A DNA stretch of 64,000 bases from an uncultured Tolumonas sp. (GCF_963556105.2 NZ_OY829944.1:1-64000), one strand, 5' to 3'. Numbered from the stretch's first letter, positions 32,178-42,355 are shown. Numbers and translations: made by a program. The notes: generated by a model not told the origin, from the sequence alone.

Positions 32178-33086
32178 CTAACTCAAATTAAAGAAGTGGC
32201 GAATTTTTTCAAATTCTGCACAACTTTGATAACTCAATACAATCTTGCCATTGTCTTCACCAGCCCTGACAAATTGTACGGAAACACCCAATTTTTCAGA
32301 CAAAGCTTCCGACCAGGCAACACCTTGCTGATCCACCTGTGGTTCGGCTTTAGCAGCAGGCGGGTTGAGCAATTTCTGCACCAACCGCTCGGTATCTCGC
32401 ACGGTTAACCCTTTCTGCGCGACCGTTCGAGCCGCGTCGCTTTGCAATTCACCATCCAGACTGAGTAACGCCCGCGCATGACCCATATCCAGATCACCGT
32501 GTTCGACCAGCTGTTTGACATCGTCATTCAACTGGTTCAAACGCAATAAATTACTCACCGCAGAACGGGATTTACCGACCGCTTCCGCCACTTGCTGGTG
32601 GGATAACTCAAATTCGGTCATCAGCCGCTGTAATGCCACGGCTTCTTCAATGGCATTCAGATCTTCGCGCTGAATATTCTCAATCAGTGCTATCGCTACT
32701 GCGGCGTTGTCTTCGACGTTTTTGATCAGACAAGGCACAGTTTCCAGCCGGACTAACTGACTGGCCCGCCAGCGACGCTCACCAGCGATGATTTCATATT
32801 GCTGATCCGCGATGCGACGCACCACAATCGGTTGGATCACGCCTTGCGCACGGATCGAGTTGGCCAGATCTTCCAGCGCATCCTGCGACATATCACGTCG
32901 TGGCTGATATTTTCCCGGACGCAACCAGGCTACGGGCAACGTTTGCAACGCCCCGGTCTGATCATCGACCCGGTTTTGTGCTGCATCTGCCTGAATATCA
33001 CTGATAATTTGCTTCTGCCGGGCGACCTGACTGGTACCCAGCAAGGCTTCCAGACCTTTGCCTAAACCGCGTTTTTTCAATGTCAT
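32178..33086 (-). CDS. parB: Chromosome-partitioning protein ParB (Spo0J-like)
   Basis: 302 residues from ATG 33086. N-terminus KKRGLGKGLEALLG is typical; the CTPase domain holds QYEIIAGERRWRASQL (the GERRxRA box), followed by the helix-turn-helix (LSHQQVAEAVGKSRSAVSNLLRLNQL) and a C-terminal dimer domain. It loads on parS as a CTP clamp; a perfect parS lies at 62183. Directly follows parA. Confidence 0.97.
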   Translation of the reverse strand: MTLKKRGLGKGLEALLGTSQVARQKQIISDIQADAAQNRVDDQTGALQTLPVAWLRPGKYQPRRDMSQDALEDLANSIRAQGVIQPIVVRRIADQQYEIIAGERRWRASQLVRLETVPCLIKNVEDNAAVAIALIENIQREDLNAIEEAVALQRLMTEFELSHQQVAEAVGKSRSAVSNLLRLNQLNDDVKQLVEHGDLDMGHARALLSLDGELQSDAARTVAQKGLTVRDTERLVQKLLNPPAAKAEPQVDQQGVAWSEALSEKLGVSVQFVRAGEDNGKIVLSYQSCAEFEKIRHFFNLS

Positions 33087-33096
33087 TACCAATCTC

Positions 33097-33888
33097 TCAC
33101 GCTGAGGCGTCGGCCTTGTGTTGTTGTTCTTCCCGCCGTAACAATTCGCCGGCCAGCCCCAGATAGGCTTTAGAACCTAGCGAGCTTTTGTCGTAATACA
33201 TCACCGGGGTGCCATGGCTGGGCGCTTCGGCTAAACGGACATTGCGTGGGATAATCGTCCGGTAGACTTTTTCACCAAAATATTGCTTCAGCTGTTCAGA
33301 GACTTCGTTGGAGAGTCGGTTGCGATGATCGAACATCGTTCGCAGCACCCCTTCAATCTTCAGATCTGGGTTGACTACCGCTGCCAGTTTACTGATGGTA
33401 TCCACCAGCGCGGTCAGCCCTTCCAAGGCAAAATATTCACACTGCATCGGCACCAGCACGGAATCAGCAGCCGACATCGCATTCACGGTCAGCAGGTTCA
33501 GCGCGGGCGGGCAATCAATAAAAATATAATCGTATTCATCACGGATCGGTGCCAGCGCATTCCGCAGCCGGATCTCACGGGCGAAGACTTCCATTAAGCG
33601 GATCTCCGCCGCGGTGGCATCACCGTTGGCGGCAATCAGATCATAACCGCCAGTGGTATCGGTAATGATCACATCCCGTACTGGCTGTTCTTCCACCAAC
33701 AGTTCGTAGATAGTGCGTTCCGCTTCGTATTTATTCACGCCGCTGGCCATGGTGGCATTACCCTGCGGATCGAGATCAACCAGCAGAACCTTACGGCGTG
33801 TCGCCGCCATTGACGCAGCCAAATTGACACTGGTGGTGGTTTTACCAACCCCACCTTTCTGGTTTGCTATGGCAATGACTTTTCCCAC
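33097..33888 (-). CDS. parA: Chromosome-partitioning ATPase ParA (Soj-like)
   Basis: 263 residues. Deviant Walker A KGGVGKTT at residues 11-18, Walker B in YDYIFIDCPPALNLLTVNAM. The protein has no N-terminal DNA-binding extension, so it is the small chromosomal Soj type that moves ParB-parS complexes and influences DnaA. Lies between rsmG (11 bp) and parB (10 bp). Confidence 0.97.
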   Translation of the reverse strand: MGKVIAIANQKGGVGKTTTSVNLAASMAATRRKVLLVDLDPQGNATMASGVNKYEAERTIYELLVEEQPVRDVIITDTTGGYDLIAANGDATAAEIRLMEVFAREIRLRNALAPIRDEYDYIFIDCPPALNLLTVNAMSAADSVLVPMQCEYFALEGLTALVDTISKLAAVVNPDLKIEGVLRTMFDHRNRLSNEVSEQLKQYFGEKVYRTIIPRNVRLAEAPSHGTPVMYYDKSSLGSKAYLGLAGELLRREEQQHKADASA

Positions 33889-33899
33889 TGTAGCGGATC

Positions 33900-34529
33900 C
33901 TAAAGTTGTTTTTTCACAATGATCAGATGGCGTTCGGCGTCCAGCTGCGGCACGTCAAGACGATGCGAAGTCACCAGTGTAAAGCCTGCCGGTAAAGACG
34001 CCAGTTCATCTTGCGGATAGAGGCCTTTCAGCGCCAGAAAAACGCCCTGTGGTGCCGGCAAATGATGGCACCAGTTCAGCATATCAGTCAGTGACGCAAA
34101 TGCCCGACTCAATACACCGTCAAAGCCTTGTTCGTCATGGAAATCTTCTACCCGAGCCTGCACGGCAACAACATTTTTTAAGCCTAATTCCATGATCACC
34201 TGGCGGATAAAGCGAATGCGTTTACCCAGACTATCCAGTAACACGAATTGTTTATCCGGCTGCACAATGGCCAGCGGCAAGCCCGGTAGGCCGGGGCCGG
34301 TGCCGACATCGATAAAGCGAGTACCGTGCAGATACGGTGCCACCACAATACTATCGAGAATATGGCGCACCAGCATGGCTTCCGGTTCACGCACCGACGT
34401 CAGATTGTATGCCTTGTTCCACTTATGCAGCAACCCGACCAGCGCCAGCAGTTGCTGTTTCTGCTGATCGGACAGCGATATATCAGCTTGTTGCAGCAGC
34501 GATTCCAGCTGCGGAAGTAATGTTTGCAT
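33900..34529 (-). CDS. rsmG: 16S rRNA (guanine527-N7)-methyltransferase RsmG
   Basis: 209 residues starting [14 protein letters not shown] (ATG 34529, four bases after the mnmG stop). The SAM site is [17 protein letters not shown], and [18 protein letters not shown] and SRAFASL are family blocks. It methylates G527 of 16S rRNA. The mnmG-rsmG-parA-parB order is conserved next to oriC. Confidence 0.95.
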   Translation of the reverse strand: MQTLLPQLESLLQQADISLSDQQKQQLLALVGLLHKWNKAYNLTSVREPEAMLVRHILDSIVVAPYLHGTRFIDVGTGPGLPGLPLAIVQPDKQFVLLDSLGKRIRFIRQVIMELGLKNVVAVQARVEDFHDEQGFDGVLSRAFASLTDMLNWCHHLPAPQGVFLALKGLYPQDELASLPAGFTLVTSHRLDVPQLDAERHLIIVKKQL

Positions 34530-34533
34530 ATAA

Positions 34534-36423
34534 TCAGGCCGTTTTACGCAGCAAGCCACGTTTTTTCAGATGAACTAACAAAATAGAAATAGCCGCCGGT
34601 GTCACCCCTGAGATACGGGATGCCTGACCCACGGTTTGCGGTTTGGTATCGTTAAGTTTGATGATCACTTCTTTGGATAACCCCGGCACTTCGTTGTAAT
34701 CCAGCGTCAACGGTAACAGCGTCTCTTCGTGACGCAGTTGTTTGTCGATCTCATCTTGCTGACGATCGATATAGCCGGCGTATTTTACCTGAATTTCAAT
34801 CTGTTCCGACGCTTGCGGGTGCTCGATACCTGGGCCAATGCCGTCGATCGCCATGAGATCCTGATAATTCACTTCCGGGCGACGCAACAGCTCTTCCAGA
34901 CTGACGGTGCGGCTCAGTGGTGTTTTCAGGATCTGGTTTAACGCTTCGGTTGCCGGATGCTGTGGCTGGATCCAGTACTCCTGCAGGCGCTGTTGCTCCT
35001 GTGCCATCATTTCCAGCTTGTGGTTGAAGAAGGACCAGCGTTCATCATCCACCAGCCCCAAATCGCGTCCTATCGCGGTTAAACGCAAGTCCGCGTTATC
35101 TTCCCGCAACAACAAACGGTATTCCGCACGACTGGTAAACATACGGTACGGTTCTTTGGTGCCCAATGTCGACAGATCGTCCATCAACACGCCGATATAG
35201 GCCTGATCGCGACGTGGTGACCACGGATCTTTATCCTGTGCACGCAATGCGGCGTTGATCCCAGCCAGCAAGCCCTGTGCCGCTGCTTCTTCGTAACCGG
35301 TGGTACCGTTGATCTGGCCAGCAAAAAACAGGTTTTGCAGGCATTTGTTTTCCATGTTCGGTTTCAGATCGCGTGGATCGAAGAAATCATATTCGATCGC
35401 ATAACCCGGGCGGGCAATATGGGCATTCTCAAAGCCTTTCATCGAGCGCACGATCTTGACCTGCACATCAAATGGCAGGCTGGTAGAGATCCCATTCGGG
35501 TAAAGTTCGTGCGTGGTTAAGCCTTCCGGCTCGATAAAGATCTGGTGCGCGTCTTTGTCGGCAAAACGCATGATCTTATCTTCGATCGACGGGCAATAAC
35601 GCGGACCGATGCCTTCGATCACACCGGCATACATTGGGCTGCGATCCAGATTGGCACGGATCACATCATGCGTTTGGTTGTTGGTATGCGTGATAAAACA
35701 AGGTACCTGGCGCGGATGCTGTTCACGTTTACCTAAAAATGAGAATACCGGTACCGGATCGTCACCCAATTGCATCTGTAATTGGGAAAAGTCGACCGAG
35801 CGCGCATCAATACGCGGCGGTGTACCGGTTTTTAAGCGACCGACACGCAATGGCATTTCGCGCATACGTTCAGCCAAAGTGACTGAGGCCGGATCACCGG
35901 AGCGGCCACCGCGATAATGTTCCATACCGATGTGGATCAGGCCGTTTAAGAACGTTCCCGCTGTCAGTACCACGGTTTTCGCCAGAATACGGATCCCGGC
36001 TTGGGTCACCACGCCACAGACACGATCGCCTTCCAGGATCAGATCATCACAGGCCTGCTGAAATAATTGCAGGTTCGGATAATTTTCCAACATGTGACGA
36101 ATAGTTTGTTTGTACAGCAGACGATCCGCTTGGGCACGGGTGGCTCGCACCGCCGGGCCTTTTGAGGAGTTCAGAATGCGGAATTGGATCCCGGCGTGAT
36201 CAATGGCACGTGCCATGATACCGCCCATCGCATCCACTTCTTTGACCAAGTGGCCTTTACCGATCCCTCCGATGGCTGGGTTACAAGACATATGTCCTAA
36301 TGTCTCAATGTTGTGGGTCAGCAACAGGGTTTTCATGCCCATACGTGCTGCTGCGGTTGCGGCTTCAGTGCCCGCATGACCTCCGCCAACCACAATCACA
36401 TCGAATTGATCATGATACTGCAT
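34534..36423 (-). CDS. mnmG: tRNA uridine-5-carboxymethylaminomethyl modification enzyme MnmG (GidA)
   Basis: 629 residues from ATG 36423, which has TTGGAG at correct spacing; the upstream TTG is inside that site. FAD-binding [19 protein letters not shown] (residues 12-30), the signature [20 protein letters not shown], and [20 protein letters not shown] are present. With MnmE (50012) it modifies U34 of tRNAs. Adjacent to oriC, transcribed away from it. Confidence 0.97.
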   Translation of the reverse strand: MQYHDQFDVIVVGGGHAGTEAATAAARMGMKTLLLTHNIETLGHMSCNPAIGGIGKGHLVKEVDAMGGIMARAIDHAGIQFRILNSSKGPAVRATRAQADRLLYKQTIRHMLENYPNLQLFQQACDDLILEGDRVCGVVTQAGIRILAKTVVLTAGTFLNGLIHIGMEHYRGGRSGDPASVTLAERMREMPLRVGRLKTGTPPRIDARSVDFSQLQMQLGDDPVPVFSFLGKREQHPRQVPCFITHTNNQTHDVIRANLDRSPMYAGVIEGIGPRYCPSIEDKIMRFADKDAHQIFIEPEGLTTHELYPNGISTSLPFDVQVKIVRSMKGFENAHIARPGYAIEYDFFDPRDLKPNMENKCLQNLFFAGQINGTTGYEEAAAQGLLAGINAALRAQDKDPWSPRRDQAYIGVLMDDLSTLGTKEPYRMFTSRAEYRLLLREDNADLRLTAIGRDLGLVDDERWSFFNHKLEMMAQEQQRLQEYWIQPQHPATEALNQILKTPLSRTVSLEELLRRPEVNYQDLMAIDGIGPGIEHPQASEQIEIQVKYAGYIDRQQDEIDKQLRHEETLLPLTLDYNEVPGLSKEVIIKLNDTKPQTVGQASRISGVTPAAISILLVHLKKRGLLRKTA

Positions 36424-36540
36424 ATGAAACTCCAATTTAGGCCATCAAGGATCGTTGTTCAGTGGGGCGCATATTCTAGCGGGTTTACGGGATCAATAAA
36501 ATGAAAGAACGATCGAGAGGGAGAATGTGATCGCTAATTA

Positions 36541-36590
36541 GATCTAGGATCTTTTAATGATCTTCTTATTGATCTCTATTATATAGATCG
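36541..36590 (+). other. Duplex unwinding element of oriC
   Basis: Three AT-rich 13-mers beginning with GATCT at 36548, 36559 and 36571 (compare the E. coli GATCTnTTnTTTT) with further GATC at 36541 and 36586. Spacing is 11-15 bp, about one to one-and-a-half helical turns. This is where DnaA would melt DNA. Confidence 0.8.
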
Positions 36591-36598
36591 CGGTTATC

Positions 36599-36607
36599 TG
36601 TTAATAA
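36599..36607 (-). other. Degenerate DnaA box at the R1 position
   Basis: TGTTAATAA (reverse complement TTATTAACA) has two differences from TTATCCACA but occupies the place next to the unwinding element where E. coli has its high-affinity R1. Confidence 0.35.
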
Positions 36608-36625
36608 CTTAAAAATGATCAGATT

Positions 36626-36638
36626 GATCAAGGTGTTG
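36626..36638 (+). promoter_or_regulatory. IHF-like site in oriC
   Basis: GATCAAGGTGTTG matches WATCAANNNNTTR except for the first base. It lies just beyond the R1 position, as does the IHF site in E. coli oriC. Confidence 0.55.
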
Positions 36639-36704
36639 AGATGGATCCAAACCTGTGTCTTTTCGTGGATCCTGGCCGGTTGAACATGGGTATAACCGAG
36701 GTTG

Positions 36705-36713
36705 TTATACACA
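36705..36713 (+). other. DnaA box TTATACACA
   Basis: Exact match to TTATNCACA, identical to E. coli R2. Confidence 0.85.
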
Positions 36714-36778
36714 GACCCGAGTGGGCTATCTGGTTGTTAATAGGATAAAAAGAGGTTACCCAGAGGGTTTATGGCTGG

Positions 36779-36787
36779 TTATGCACA
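36779..36787 (+). other. DnaA box TTATGCACA
   Basis: Matches TTATNCACA. Confidence 0.75.
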
Positions 36788-36854
36788 AAAAAATATTTCA
36801 TAATCCTTATCTGTGGGTATCCTCTGTTTTATGTCGATCCTGCTGTCAGTGAAC

Positions 36855-36863
36855 TGTGGATAA
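36855..36863 (-). other. DnaA box TTATCCACA
   Basis: TGTGGATAA on the plus strand, the perfect consensus in reverse orientation. Confidence 0.88.
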
Positions 36864-36901
36864 AGCTGTGCAAGGCTTTTGGCGGCCAGATCGTTTTCAT
36901 C

Positions 36902-36910
36902 AGTGGATAA
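36902..36910 (-). other. DnaA box, one mismatch
   Basis: AGTGGATAA on the plus strand (TTATCCACT), next to a GATC at 36911. Confidence 0.6.
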
Positions 36911-36971
36911 GATCATAAAACAAAAACGGGATCTCGTCAGCTGCCGACGCTGATCCCGATAGCCATGGTGT

Positions 36972-37427
36972 TCAGTTAAGCAGAGTGTGCCATTTGGCAA
37001 ACCATTCATCCGCTGCATCTTCCGGAATATCGTGTGCGGTGACATCGATTTCCAGTCGTTCGCCAATCTTTTGCGCACCGGATTGTTCTAATAATTGATC
37101 CAGCAGGCGCCCGGAGGCACAAAAGGTATCGTAATTGCGATCGCCCAACGCCACCACGGCATAGCGTAATGTGGTTTGCTGTGGTGGTTGTTTGGCCAGC
37201 TGTTCGGCAAAGGGTTGTAGGTTATCGGGCACTTGTCCGGCGCCATGGGTAGAGGAGACGACCAGCCAGATGGCATTCGGCTGTTGCTTGGCTTTGAGGG
37301 TGTCTAAGTTGGCCTGGTAATGCAAAATGGTGTCGTGATGGTTTGCCTGTAATTGCTGCGCCAGGTGTTCTGCGACATATTCTGCGGCACCGAGGGTTGA
37401 ACCAATAATAATGTCGATATGAGCCAT
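36972..37427 (-). CDS. mioC: Flavodoxin-like protein MioC
   Basis: 151 residues with the FMN phosphate loop IIGSTLGAAEYVAEHLA near the N-terminus, the WLVVSSTHGAGQVPDN loop and YAVVALGDRNYDTFC stacking region. It is a short-chain flavodoxin linked to biotin synthase activity. Transcription runs into oriC. The efp terminator (37441) lies just before its ATG, so it needs its own promoter or readthrough. Confidence 0.92.
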   Translation of the reverse strand: MAHIDIIIGSTLGAAEYVAEHLAQQLQANHHDTILHYQANLDTLKAKQQPNAIWLVVSSTHGAGQVPDNLQPFAEQLAKQPPQQTTLRYAVVALGDRNYDTFCASGRLLDQLLEQSGAQKIGERLEIDVTAHDIPEDAADEWFAKWHTLLN

Positions 37428-37440
37428 GTTTGTTCCTTAA

Positions 37441-37464
37441 TAAAAAAAGGAGCCCTGAGGCTCC
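37441..37464 (-). terminator. Intrinsic terminator of earP-efp
   Basis: On the minus strand GGAGCC (37464-37459), loop TCAG, GGCTCC (37454-37449), then seven T. Confidence 0.88.
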
Positions 37465-37492
37465 CTTTATCACGCATTATGTAGATTGCAAA

Positions 37493-38056
37493 CTACACGC
37501 GGCGTTTGAATTCACCGGTACGGGTGTCGATTTCGATCTTGTCGCCAATTTTAACGAAGTCAGCAACAGAGATAGTAGCATCAGTGCCTTTCAGCTTAGC
37601 TGGTTTCATTACTTTACCGGAAGTATCACCACGTACAGATGGTTCAGTGTATTCCACTTCACGCACGATAGTGATTGGCAGTTCCATGGAGATCGCTTTG
37701 CCTTCGTAGAAAGTTACTTCACAGATGTCTTCCATACCGTCGATCAGGTAGTTCAGTACGTCGCCCAGGTTTTCTTTCTCGATGTCATACTGGTTGTATT
37801 CGGTATCCATGAACACATACATTGGATCAGCGAAGTAAGAATAAGTACATTCTTTACGTTCCAGCTGTACGGTGTCCAATTTGTCATCGGCTTTGAACAC
37901 AGTTTCAGCACCTGCGCCAGACAGCAGGTTCTTCATTTTCATTTTTACTACGGCAGAGTTACGGCCGGATTTGTTGAATTCGGTTTTCAGCACGACCATT
38001 GGGTCTTTACCGATCATGATTACGTTACCGACACGGATTTCCTGAGCGATTTTCAT
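37493..38056 (-). CDS. efp: Elongation factor P (arginine-32, EarP-modified type)
   Basis: 187 residues, three KOW/OB domains. The loop that reaches the peptidyl-transferase centre is [13 protein letters not shown] with Arg32, where the EpmA-type factors have Lys34. This places it in the subgroup rhamnosylated on Arg32; earP lies 34 bp upstream in the same direction. It rescues ribosomes stalled at polyproline. Confidence 0.96.
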   Translation of the reverse strand: MKIAQEIRVGNVIMIGKDPMVVLKTEFNKSGRNSAVVKMKMKNLLSGAGAETVFKADDKLDTVQLERKECTYSYFADPMYVFMDTEYNQYDIEKENLGDVLNYLIDGMEDICEVTFYEGKAISMELPITIVREVEYTEPSVRGDTSGKVMKPAKLKGTDATISVADFVKIGDKIEIDTRTGEFKRRV

Positions 38057-38090
38057 GTGTTCAATTCCTGAATTGAGCTTAAGCTTAAAT

Positions 38091-39269
38091 TTACGCGCAA
38101 CATTCTAGCTGTTTTTCGACAAAATGCACCAATTGGCTGGCTAAATTTCCACCAGCAAGCGCAGTTTGCGGCCATTGTTGTGCCTGTTGCTGCCATTCTG
38201 ACCAATATGCTTGTAATGCCGACCAGCTCTGGATCAGCTCAGCCGGATGGGCCTGGTTAAAGCTGAGAAACAATTGTTGTACCGCCGATGCCAGTACTGG
38301 CGGCATGTTTTCGGTATACCGATCGAGGAAGGCCTGTAATTTTTCCAGATGCGCCTCTTCTTCCTGTGGGTAGATATGCCACAGAAAGGGGCGGGCCGCC
38401 CACTGTGCCCGTAAGAAGGAGTCTTCGCCCCGCACGATGTTGAAATCACAACTCCATAACAGCTGATCGTAACCGGCCTGATCGCTCATCGGTAGCACTT
38501 CCACGGTCAGTGAGCCTTGCTGCCAGCGGCCACCAGCCTGACAAACATCAGCAGGTAATATGGTCTGCAAACTGTTTAGCGTACGGCCAGCGGGGATCAG
38601 GCAACGAATGGGGGCTGGGTGGCTTTGCCAGTGATTAAGTAATACCGGTAAGCTGTTGTTTTCGTAACTGAACAGGCTGATAAATAGTTCATTTGGTTGT
38701 GGTGGCAGCAGGTGACGTTGTTGGCAAAATTGTTGTCGTTGTTTGCTTTGTTGTTGCCATTGCTGTCGTGTGGCAAACAGCGTGTTTTCGCACAACAGGC
38801 CGCCGCTTTTTGCGCTGAAGCCAGGAAAAAAGAAAAATTTGGTTAGCTGTTCCTGGCGGGACGGCAACCCGTGACAGCCATCGATCCAGCTTTCGGCGGT
38901 TAAATATTCCAGATTGAGCCACACTGGCGGTTTGTTCATTTGTTGCATGCGCTGTTGCAGGCTCTGTGGCAATTCGCAGGCAAAGGCTTCAATTACCACC
39001 TTACCGGGTAGCACATCGGCTGGAAAATGGGAGTTCCAATGACCGATCAGCACATTGTCGAGCGTTTGTTCCGCCAAGTGGGTGTCCAGTTGCGGGCATA
39101 AGCGTTGGAAGCTGACGAGATCATCGACCCACAAACGCACCGGAAGTTGGTATTCATTGGCTAGTTGTCGCGCGAGACGCCAGGTCACACCAATATCACC
39201 GTAGTTATCAACCACGGTACAAAAAACATCCCAGTAAGGTGGGGCTATCGGAGTCATAAGTTTCATCAT
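38091..39269 (-). CDS. earP: EF-P arginine rhamnosyltransferase EarP
   Basis: 392 residues, DUF2331, GT-B fold. [20 protein letters not shown] supplies the two conserved Asp (Asp21 and Asp25) that act in catalysis; [20 protein letters not shown] near the C-terminus holds the conserved Glu of the sugar-nucleotide site. It transfers rhamnose from dTDP-rhamnose to Arg32 of EF-P. The N-terminus could begin at the first or a nearby second Met. No rhamnose synthesis genes are in the window. Confidence 0.95.
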   Translation of the reverse strand: MMKLMTPIAPPYWDVFCTVVDNYGDIGVTWRLARQLANEYQLPVRLWVDDLVSFQRLCPQLDTHLAEQTLDNVLIGHWNSHFPADVLPGKVVIEAFACELPQSLQQRMQQMNKPPVWLNLEYLTAESWIDGCHGLPSRQEQLTKFFFFPGFSAKSGGLLCENTLFATRQQWQQQSKQRQQFCQQRHLLPPQPNELFISLFSYENNSLPVLLNHWQSHPAPIRCLIPAGRTLNSLQTILPADVCQAGGRWQQGSLTVEVLPMSDQAGYDQLLWSCDFNIVRGEDSFLRAQWAARPFLWHIYPQEEEAHLEKLQAFLDRYTENMPPVLASAVQQLFLSFNQAHPAELIQSWSALQAYWSEWQQQAQQWPQTALAGGNLASQLVHFVEKQLECCA

Positions 39270-39346
39270 CTGGCAAGATAGTGGCAGGATCGTAACAGAA
39301 AATCAGGCAAAATAGCCGGGTTGACGGATTTAACCAAGAGAGAGTT

Positions 39347-40228
39347 ATGCAAGCAAATCTGATGTTGTTGGTGACAGCCGCCATCTGGGGATTCGCCTTT
39401 GTGGCACAACGTGTGGCCATGGATCACATGGGGCCATTTTCTTTTAATGCGGTGCGTTTTTTACTCGGTGCGGCGTCATTGTTACCGCTGATCTGGTTCT
39501 TTTCGCGTAAAAAAGCTGTTGCCACCACCCCTGCGGCAAAAACATCGATCTGGTTAGCAGGTGGTGTTGCAGGCGCGATTTTATTTGTAGCGGCGGCATT
39601 ACAACAAGTTGGGTTGTTGGATACCACCGCAGCCAAGGCCGGTTTTATCACCGGTTTATATATGATTTTAGTCCCATTTCTCGGCTTGTTTTTGCGCCAT
39701 GTGACAGGGTTAAATGCCTGGCTGGGCGCGGTACTGGCTCTGGTGGGGCTGTATTTATTGAGTATTAATGCCGATTTTTCCATGTCGCGTGGCGATTTTC
39801 TGATGTTTATCGGCGCCATTTTCTGGGCCTGCCATATTTTGTGGATCGATTTTATTGGCCGACGGGTTAATGCATTGCAATTATCGGCGGTGCAATTTTT
39901 AGCTTGTGGCTTGTTAAGTTTGGTGGCGGCATTTTGGCAGGAAACACCCACCTTCGCGTCGATCTTATTGGCTTGGCCTGCGATCTTATTTGCCAGCTTT
40001 ATCAGTGTCGGTTTAGCTTACACCTTGCAAGTTGTGGCACAGAAACGCGCTAAACCAACGCATGCCGCCATTATTATGAGTATGGAAGCGGTGTTTGCGG
40101 CCATTGGTGGGGTGGTATTTCTGGATGAAAACCTACCCATGCGTGGCTGGATCGGATGCGGATTGATGATGACCGGTATGCTGTTATCTCAGATCCCGCT
40201 CCCTAAATTTAATCGTGCAACGACTTAA
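39347..40228 (+). CDS. EamA/DMT-superfamily transporter
   Basis: 293 residues with about ten membrane helices in two EamA repeats. Typical features: WGFAFVAQRVAMDHMGPFSF near the N-terminus, the paired SMEAVFAAIGGVVFLDENLP segment in the second half. Substrate unknown; relatives export amino acids or metabolites. AGAGAG ribosome site; divergent from earP, 34 bp before the next gene. Confidence 0.88.
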   Translation: MQANLMLLVTAAIWGFAFVAQRVAMDHMGPFSFNAVRFLLGAASLLPLIWFFSRKKAVATTPAAKTSIWLAGGVAGAILFVAAALQQVGLLDTTAAKAGFITGLYMILVPFLGLFLRHVTGLNAWLGAVLALVGLYLLSINADFSMSRGDFLMFIGAIFWACHILWIDFIGRRVNALQLSAVQFLACGLLSLVAAFWQETPTFASILLAWPAILFASFISVGLAYTLQVVAQKRAKPTHAAIIMSMEAVFAAIGGVVFLDENLPMRGWIGCGLMMTGMLLSQIPLPKFNRATT

Positions 40229-40261
40229 ACCATAAACAGAAATCATATGAAGGAGCCGGGC

Positions 40262-41335
40262 ATGTCTTTTCGTCTGAATGAATGGGTGCAACCGCTGATC
40301 GCGCTCTTGTTAATTGTGGCGATAGTGGGGGCCTCGTTTCTGGTAATTGCGCCATTTTTGGTCGCCATGTTATGGGCCATCATTGTGGTTTCTGCTACCT
40401 GGGAGCAATTTTCCTGGTTATCGGCCCGGCTGGGTGGCCGTGATGGTTTGGCGGCCAGTCTGATTGTTGGTGTGTTGATGCTGTTTATCCTGGTGCCGCT
40501 GGTGTTGGCTTCCGTGGAATTTGCGCAGCAACTGACGCGGTTAGCCCGATTATTACAGCAGCAAATCGAATCCGGTAGCTGGCCGGCGTTACCGGCATGG
40601 TTACAAAATCTACCCTATGCCGGCGAGTGGTTACAAACCCAGTGGGCGGGGTTACAGCAACAAGATCTGCAAGTGCTGACACCTCTAAAAGGATTAATCG
40701 CTCCGCTGGCGAAAATGATGCTCAGCATGGCCGGATCATTTGGTGCCGGTATGCTGATGTTATTGATTAGCTTGCTGATCGCCGGCGTATTATATGCAAA
40801 TGGTGAAACAATTCACCGCTGGGTTTTAGCCTTTAGTCACAAAGTCGCACCCAACGAAGGGGTTCGATTACTGGCCGTAGCGCACACGACGGTGCGAGGC
40901 GTTGTGAATGGGTTTATTGGCGCGGCCATTGCGCAGGGTGCTTTTGCCTGGTTTGGCTATGCGCTGGCCGGTGTGCCGCATGCGTTGAGTTTTGGTCTGG
41001 CGACCTGCCTGTTATCCGTGATACCCGGCGGGCCCATGATATTGGCTTTACCCGCTATTGGCTGGCTGTATCAACATGGTTCGATTGGGTGGGCAATATT
41101 TGTGGCTGTCTGGACACTGTTTGCCGTGGGTTCTATCGATAATGTGGTGAAATCACTGGTGATTGGCCGCAACAGCCCACTGCCCATCGTGTTGATCTTA
41201 TTTGGCGTCGCGGGGGGGGCAATGAGCTTTGGTTTGTTGGGGGTCTTTTTAGGCCCGATATTGCTGGCACTGGTGTATGCGTTGCTGAAAAACTGGGTGA
41301 ATAGCGACGATAAAACTTTAAAAATACAATCATAA
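40262..41335 (+). CDS. AI-2E (PerM/YdiK) family membrane protein
   Basis: 357 residues, about eight membrane helices and a cytosolic/periplasmic amphipathic middle. The C-terminal block with PGGPMILALPAI and SPLPIVLILFGVAGGAMSFG plus GVFLGPILLALVYALL is diagnostic. An upstream in-frame ATG at 40247 overlaps the AAGGAG ribosome site, so the start is 40262. Members transport diverse small molecules or Na+/H+; the substrate here is unknown. Confidence 0.88.
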   Translation: MSFRLNEWVQPLIALLLIVAIVGASFLVIAPFLVAMLWAIIVVSATWEQFSWLSARLGGRDGLAASLIVGVLMLFILVPLVLASVEFAQQLTRLARLLQQQIESGSWPALPAWLQNLPYAGEWLQTQWAGLQQQDLQVLTPLKGLIAPLAKMMLSMAGSFGAGMLMLLISLLIAGVLYANGETIHRWVLAFSHKVAPNEGVRLLAVAHTTVRGVVNGFIGAAIAQGAFAWFGYALAGVPHALSFGLATCLLSVIPGGPMILALPAIGWLYQHGSIGWAIFVAVWTLFAVGSIDNVVKSLVIGRNSPLPIVLILFGVAGGAMSFGLLGVFLGPILLALVYALLKNWVNSDDKTLKIQS

Positions 41336-41347
41336 TCAAATGGATAA

Positions 41348-42259
41348 CTATGTGGTCGGGGTCTGCCAGCCAGTCCCGGCTAATTTTTCTGCCAGATAAT
41401 CAATCAGCGTTTTCACTTTCAGCGATAGGTTTTTACGCGAAGGGTAAACCGCATGAATACCAAAGCTCGGCCCAGACCATTCCGGTAAAAACGTCACTAA
41501 TCTTCCTTCTTTAATATCCGGTCCGACCTGAAATATTGGCTGTAGGGCGATACCTTGGCCGGCTAACACGACGGCACGGATGGTATCGCCGTTATTTGTG
41601 TGCATCCTGGCTTTGATCGCAATCGCGCGTTCACCATCTTTGACCGATTGAAAATGCCAAACATCACCGGTCGGCAAATAGGAATAGGATATGGCTTGGT
41701 GATGAGTCAGATCTTCCGGTTTAGTGGGAGTACCGTATTTTTCCAGATAGGCGGGGGATGCACACAATACGGCGTGGCTATTGGCGAGTCGGCGCGAAAC
41801 TAACGATGAATCAGCCAGATTACCGATCCGGATCGCCAGATCAAACCCTTCCTCCAGTAAGTCAACTCGCCGATCGTTCAGTTCAATATCTAAGGTGATC
41901 GCAGGATGGCGAGCCATAAACTCGGCCCATAACGGGGCCAGATAACGGGTACCAAAGGTCAGCGGTGCATTAATGCGGATATTGCCAATCAGGCTGGCGT
42001 TGTTAGCACCAACGGCACTGTCAGCATCATCCAAATCTGCCAGAATATTTTTCGCGCGGTGATAATAATCACGCCCTGCTTCGGTCAGAGCAATATGGCG
42101 GGTAGTACGTTGCAGCAGACGAACACCAAGATAGGTTTCTAACTCTTGAATATAACGGGAAATGGCGGCTTTGGAGCTATGTAGACGCTGTGATGCTGCG
42201 ACAAAACTGCCACTTTCCACCACAGCAATCAGAGCAGTTATGCTACGTAAACGGTCCAT
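41348..42259 (-). CDS. LysR-family transcriptional regulator
   Basis: 303 residues: N-terminal winged helix (ALIAVVESGSFVAASQRLHS SKAAISRYIQELE), then the substrate-binding-type domain with IRINAPLTFGTRYLAPLWAE. It is of the aromatic-acid/oxidative type that often controls a divergent gene; here the divergent neighbour is the CusF-like gene. It converges on the AI-2E gene with only 12 bp between stops. Confidence 0.92.
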   Translation of the reverse strand: MDRLRSITALIAVVESGSFVAASQRLHSSKAAISRYIQELETYLGVRLLQRTTRHIALTEAGRDYYHRAKNILADLDDADSAVGANNASLIGNIRINAPLTFGTRYLAPLWAEFMARHPAITLDIELNDRRVDLLEEGFDLAIRIGNLADSSLVSRRLANSHAVLCASPAYLEKYGTPTKPEDLTHHQAISYSYLPTGDVWHFQSVKDGERAIAIKARMHTNNGDTIRAVVLAGQGIALQPIFQVGPDIKEGRLVTFLPEWSGPSFGIHAVYPSRKNLSLKVKTLIDYLAEKLAGTGWQTPTT

Positions 42260-42355
42260 TGATTGTTCCGATTTATGAAATAGTTAATCTTTATAAATAC
42301 TATTTATCTGTATCCGGTAAATCAATAGAGTAAATATACGCCAACGGAGAATGGT

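Larger units (their letters stand above)
36529..36910. other. oriC: Chromosomal replication origin oriC
   Basis: The 548-bp gap between mnmG and mioC carries no gene but all hallmarks of an enteric-type origin: an AT-rich GATC-phased element (36541-36590), an IHF-like site (36626-36638), and DnaA boxes at 36705, 36779, 36855 and 36902. I count 18 GATC sites from 36450 to 36955, ten of them in 36529-36671. mioC is transcribed toward it and mnmG away, as in E. coli and Vibrio. Confidence 0.93.

Noticed and set aside
36655..36852. 65-residue open frame in the mnmG-mioC gap
   Set aside because: It spans the DnaA boxes of oriC, has no ribosome site and no recognisable sequence.
37430..38071. 213-residue plus-strand open frame
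   Set aside because: Entirely antisense to efp; composition (Phe/His/Val-rich) is typical of a shadow frame, with no family resemblance.
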